Shown here: positions 60,801 to 64,000 of the stretch, piece after piece
Position numbering within the stretch: position 1 is the first letter of the stretch
Layout of the letters: every line of letters begins with the position of its first letter
Origin: Brachypodium distachyon
Taxonomy: Eukaryota; Streptophyta; Magnoliopsida; Poales; Poaceae
Assembly (NCBI RefSeq): GCF_000005505.3
Contig: NC_016132.3
Location: 46,204,914 to 46,268,913, forward strand
Direction of reading: 5' to 3'
Length of the DNA: 64,000 nucleotides
Notes under the pieces: generated by a model
What the model was told of the DNA's origin: nothing
The model's database searches: none
The model's input: only the letters and a program-made list of their open reading frames with translations
Made by a program: the position numbers and the translations under genes

Positions 60801-61293
60801 GGGCCGTACTCCTGCAGCTTCATGCGGATGCGCGGGATCTCGTCCCGCGGCGGGTTCGCCATGCCGGAGTTGAACAGCGCCTCCAGGATCCGGATCTGCT
60901 CCGGCCGCGGGTTCCACCGCGGCTTCGGATCCGTGTTCCTCTCCTCGGGCCCTGCAACCACAGCAATATGTATATAGAAGTTCATCGATCAGTTCATCAA
61001 TTCCCCGGCCGGCCCGTTCTCGATCTCGATCACCCACATCGAGTAGTACCGCAACAGACTAGATACAACAGCAACCCTATCGAGTAGTACCGCATGCAAG
61101 TCCAGTGTAACAGTAGCATGCATGCATCGCGGGCGGGCGTACCTGAGAAGGGCGACTTGAAGGTGCGACCGGCGGTGGATCCGGAGACGAGGGAGGGGGG
61201 CGAGCTGCTCATGTCAGGCTGCGATTGCCACAGCTGGCTGGCATGCTTGGACCGGAACATGCTCGGCCAAGTCTGCCTGTTCGGCGAGGCCAT
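57868..61293 (-). CDS. WOX9: WUSCHEL-related homeobox protein, WOX9 type, 3 exons, complete
   Basis: A homeodomain transcription factor of the intermediate WOX clade (Arabidopsis WOX8/9, rice DWT1), acting in the nucleus in embryo and meristem growth. Minus-strand exons: 61143-61293, 59824-60951, 57868-58130, joining in phase to 513 aa. The start [16 protein letters not shown] matches the family; the frame is open upstream to 61467, but that part is not family-like. The homeodomain follows [20 protein letters not shown] and contains [33 protein letters not shown] and a basic RSKNKLL end. A long Ala/Ser/Pro/Gln-rich middle follows. Exon 3 supplies the conserved end ([14 protein letters not shown] ... 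[18 protein letters not shown]), where most relatives end LQHGASYYL-. Intron 2 (1.7 kb) holds a Stowaway MITE. An intronic stop would remove the C-terminal block if exon 3 were skipped. Confidence 0.9.
58830..59070. mobile_element. Stowaway MITE, 241 bp, in WOX9 intron 2
   Basis: CTCCCTCCATTTCATAAAGG and CCTTTATGAAACGAAGGGAG are inverted termini flanked by TA (58828-58829, 59071-59072). Its size and interior (TTTGACCAAGAATTACTC) make it a relative of the peroxidase-intron copy. Confidence 0.93.
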
Positions 61294-61542
61294 GCTTTCC
61301 ACCGCCGGAGCGACCCCTAGCTTGATGATGATCCGATGGTTTCCTCTCCGGCCGGCCGTCACAACACGAGCTAGCGGCGGCTGCCTCTTGGTCACGACTA
61401 CTGACGACGGCGATAACCAGTGAGACTGAGAGAAGGGAACAGCCAGTACAGGTAGGGTTTCGATCAACGGAGGAATAGCGATCAGCTACGGCGGGGTTTT
61501 CACCTAGCAAAGCTGTATATGCATTCCTTGCCTATTGCTGCC

Positions 61543-61553
61543 TCTTATAATGG
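61543..61553 (-). promoter_or_regulatory. TATA box candidate of WOX9
   Basis: On the minus strand CATTATAAGAGG, about 250 bp upstream of the chosen ATG, leaving a leader of roughly 220 nt. No other TATA-like sequence was noticed nearer the ATG. Confidence 0.45.
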
Positions 61554-63975
61554 CCGCACCTGCCCACGGTGCGACAATAAATGCATACTCCTAGCTAAGC
61601 TAGTGGCAGCTGCCTTGCCCGGCCGGCCCCGCCCATCGGTCTCCTACTAGCACACGTTTTAAAGTACTGTTATCTTTTTGCTTGGCGATACGTGCATGCA
61701 TGGAGGCTTGCTTGATGGGTTTGCATCAGGAGGGAACTGATGGACGGTTGCCCACCTCTGGGCCACCGATGCCTGATGGGTGCAAGTACGTCCTGGAGCA
61801 AGCTTTACCCTGCTAGTATGACAAGCAAGGAAGACACGGAAAACCCAAGACTCTCGTCTCGCCCGGCCCTTCTCCTGCGTGCGTTTCTGCATGCCTCTGT
61901 TGTTGCTGTCACTGCCTTTTCTGCATCGATCAGGGCGGGGAGCCGGCCGGTGTGACGCGCTCACCTGGGTGAGGCTAGCTGGGGCCTGGGGATTGCAGGT
62001 TAAAGCCCTGATCGTCGCATCTGCAGCCGGCAGAAACGAATGAAACTGTACTTACGTTTTACTCGGCCAATCATTCAATTGCTCTTCTTTTTGTTGAGAA
62101 TCACGTGAACTGGAATGTAATGGAATGGTTACAAAAGTTGAGATTCATGTGTTTGGTTCTAACACAGAAAAATGGAATGGAACCGTATGGTTTCTCAGAG
62201 AATATTCCCTCAATATGTCTAACCATCTTATTCTTTAAAAATGTAGAAATGAGCTGTTTCCAAATAGAACTAGTGATCTAAATGTTTGTGTTTGGTTCTT
62301 AGGATATAGAAAAATAAAATCATTCCATTACATTTCATTCCTATAAGAATAAAACCGTTCCGTTCCATTCCATCTCGTTCTAGAACCAAACACTGCCTTA
62401 GTAAAGTCGAGAAGGTGTGTGTAACCTAGAGCCACTAACTAGGCACGGTACATTATACGCCTATAATACCTTTCTAGGCTTCTGCACTGTGCCAAGATTC
62501 AGTTTGATGTTGGAGTCCATGCATGCATGTGCTTCGAGTTGACACGTCAATGCGATATGACCCGTACGTCGTTACTTGGACGAAGTATAGTAGACTACCC
62601 CTTTGCGACGGGATACGGATGGACGGATACGAATACAAGTTGTACACGATTTGTATCTGTCTGAAGTCTCAAGTAAAATATTCGATCCCGTGCATTACTG
62701 CATCCACATCGCGACGTGTCTCTCCTCAGTAATTGTCCGCGCATTTCGCGCTGTTCACGAATTTTGAAGCTCGCGCGATTTAACACCCCGAAGTCCCCCA
62801 ACGACTCACACGCAAAGGGTGGGTCAAGAAATTAAACTGGATCTACATCTGCATGTTCAAAGGAAACGGCTGGCGATCGATGTACCGAATGTTGGAAACA
62901 CCTTGACGGTTCCCCAGTTTTAATTAGTCCCATTTTGCTCTAAAAAAAATTAGTCCCATTTTGGGGGACAGAGGCACAATTTACTCGTTTTATCCGGTCA
63001 AAAAGAGGTGTAGTTAGTGCCAGTGGGAGTGGACTGTATGTTTACTGGTTGCATGCTGCCATCTTTCTCCTCTCTCTATCTCTCTCTGGTTTCCTAGCTT
63101 CCTTCATTCCTGTGATTGCTTGGCTTGTTGTGATTGAATAGGCAATGAATTGAAAGAAGATTATTCTAATGGAGTCGCTGCATGGAGTAATGGTGGTCTA
63201 GGCTGGGCCTGGGAGGACGGTGTACTGTGTGCATGCACGCACACACGCATTGGATGTGCTTTACTGTGTGTATTGCTGCTTTGGAAGGTCAAGAAGACCA
63301 GAAAAGATGTTGCTGATGAGAGAGAAAAAGGACGACCGGGTTGTTCAACTGGGAAATTCTGGTCCAAGGCAGTAGTAATGGCAAATTGGCAAACCTTCGC
63401 TCGCTATTGGCATTTGAATTGGAAACATAGAATGAAATGGATTGACTTGAGGGCATGCAACAGTGATAGTACATGCGTGGTGCTGCATCTCACTCTCTCT
63501 CTTCGCATGCACCTGCAGACAGATCAAGCCATAGATGGCTAGTGAGCTAGCTAGGTGATGTGCCGCATTTTCCATTTAAATTAAGGATCTTATCGGACTC
63601 TAGGAATAGGAGAAGACAGAAATTTGGGGAATAACGCAAGTGCAAGACATAATATTACAAACAAAAAATGCATAGGAAAATTCTAGAGATAGTCATTGAA
63701 TGGGTTATGGGACGTCATATCTAACATATAAAACGATCTCAATTCTAAATGGATATTTGTTTTATGGTGCCATATCCATAGGTACACACAAAATGGACCA
63801 AAAGATTCCAGCGGCACCAACAAATTAAACATTGTACAAGAGTATAGACTTATGAAACTCGAGTAACACAGGCAAAATATGTGTTGAGTACAGTGATACT
63901 AAAAGCCAGAAGTAGTGACAGGAAACACTCAGAACACATACGAGTGGCAATAAAAGGTAGTACCTACAAATCCAA
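61554..63975. other. Intergenic upstream of WOX9
   Basis: No gene is recognised. 62095-62400 looks like a degenerate MITE: GTTTGGTTCTAACAC near the left and GTTCTAGAACCAAACAC at the right are inverted, with CATTCCATT-type repeats between. 63065-63095 is a CT microsatellite. The ORFs near 63150-63540 lack any family signature. Confidence 0.4.
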
Positions 63976-64000
63976 GTCACTTATTTTCGGACGGAGTGAG
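63976..64000. mobile_element. Stowaway-like terminus at the window edge
   Basis: CACTTATTTTCGGACGGAGTGAG is the right terminus of a Stowaway-type MITE in reverse. I could not find its left terminus, and the window ends here. Confidence 0.45.

Noticed and set aside
60099..61037. 312-aa minus-strand ORF overlapping WOX9 exon 2 in another frame
   Set aside because: Shadow frame; the homeodomain is encoded in the other frame.

Overview
This window is nuclear DNA of a grass, most likely a Pooideae-type genome. The genes are intron-bearing plant genes with GC-rich first exons. The repeats are typical of grasses: Stowaway MITEs flanked by TA, 5'-truncated LINEs, a 1.7 kb Copia LTR whose start resembles Angela/BARE elements, PIF/Harbinger-like elements and a Pack-MULE. 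Nothing prokaryotic, organellar or viral was seen.

Layout. 1-3 kb: imperfect GC-rich repeats, a candidate 54-aa membrane peptide gene (minus) and a patch dense in GGCACG/CGTGCC words. 3.1-13.0 kb: complete 15-exon VPS16 (plus), with a short LINE in intron 3. 13-17.6 kb: repeat fragments and a 953-bp Pack-MULE carrying part of a class I TCP gene. 17.6-18.5 kb: an intronless, C-terminally truncated CDK-like kinase gene. 18.8-21.8 kb: the 60S ribosomal protein L18a gene (minus) plus a tandem partial copy that is a pseudogene. 22.8-24.0 kb: a divergent single-exon NAC gene (minus). 24.7-27.1 kb: an 'L18a-like' membrane-protein gene (minus) with a 1.95-kb LINE inserted just upstream. 29.4-31.0 kb: Harbinger-like element, followed by two small MITEs. 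32.6-36.7 kb: nine-exon ETHE1 persulfide dioxygenase (minus). 37.7-41.7 kb: LINE and Copia pieces in one composite. 42.2-43.8 kb: second copy of the Harbinger-like element. 44-51 kb: gene-poor, with degenerate exon-like pieces and GC-rich patches. 51.4-54.5 kb: three-exon class III peroxidase (plus). 56.7-57.3 kb: tandem repeat. 57.9-61.3 kb: three-exon WOX9-type homeobox gene (minus). 61.3-64 kb: promoter and intergenic DNA.

The genes are independent eukaryotic transcription units, not a pathway cluster. They cover vacuolar trafficking (VPS16), translation (RPL18a), mitochondrial sulfur oxidation (ETHE1), the apoplast (peroxidase) and development (WOX9, NAC). From memory, rice has ETHE1/glyoxalase-II and DWT1/WOX9 close together on chromosome 1, so this may be the syntenic segment; an alignment would settle it.

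Most of the novelty is in how mobile DNA shaped genes: a captured TCP fragment, a peroxidase intron that holds both the filled and the empty site of one MITE, a decaying ribosomal-protein duplicate, and a LINE in a promoter. I found no convincing wholly new multi-gene system. All exon boundaries were derived by hand from splice signals, reading phase and remembered family sequences, without transcript data.
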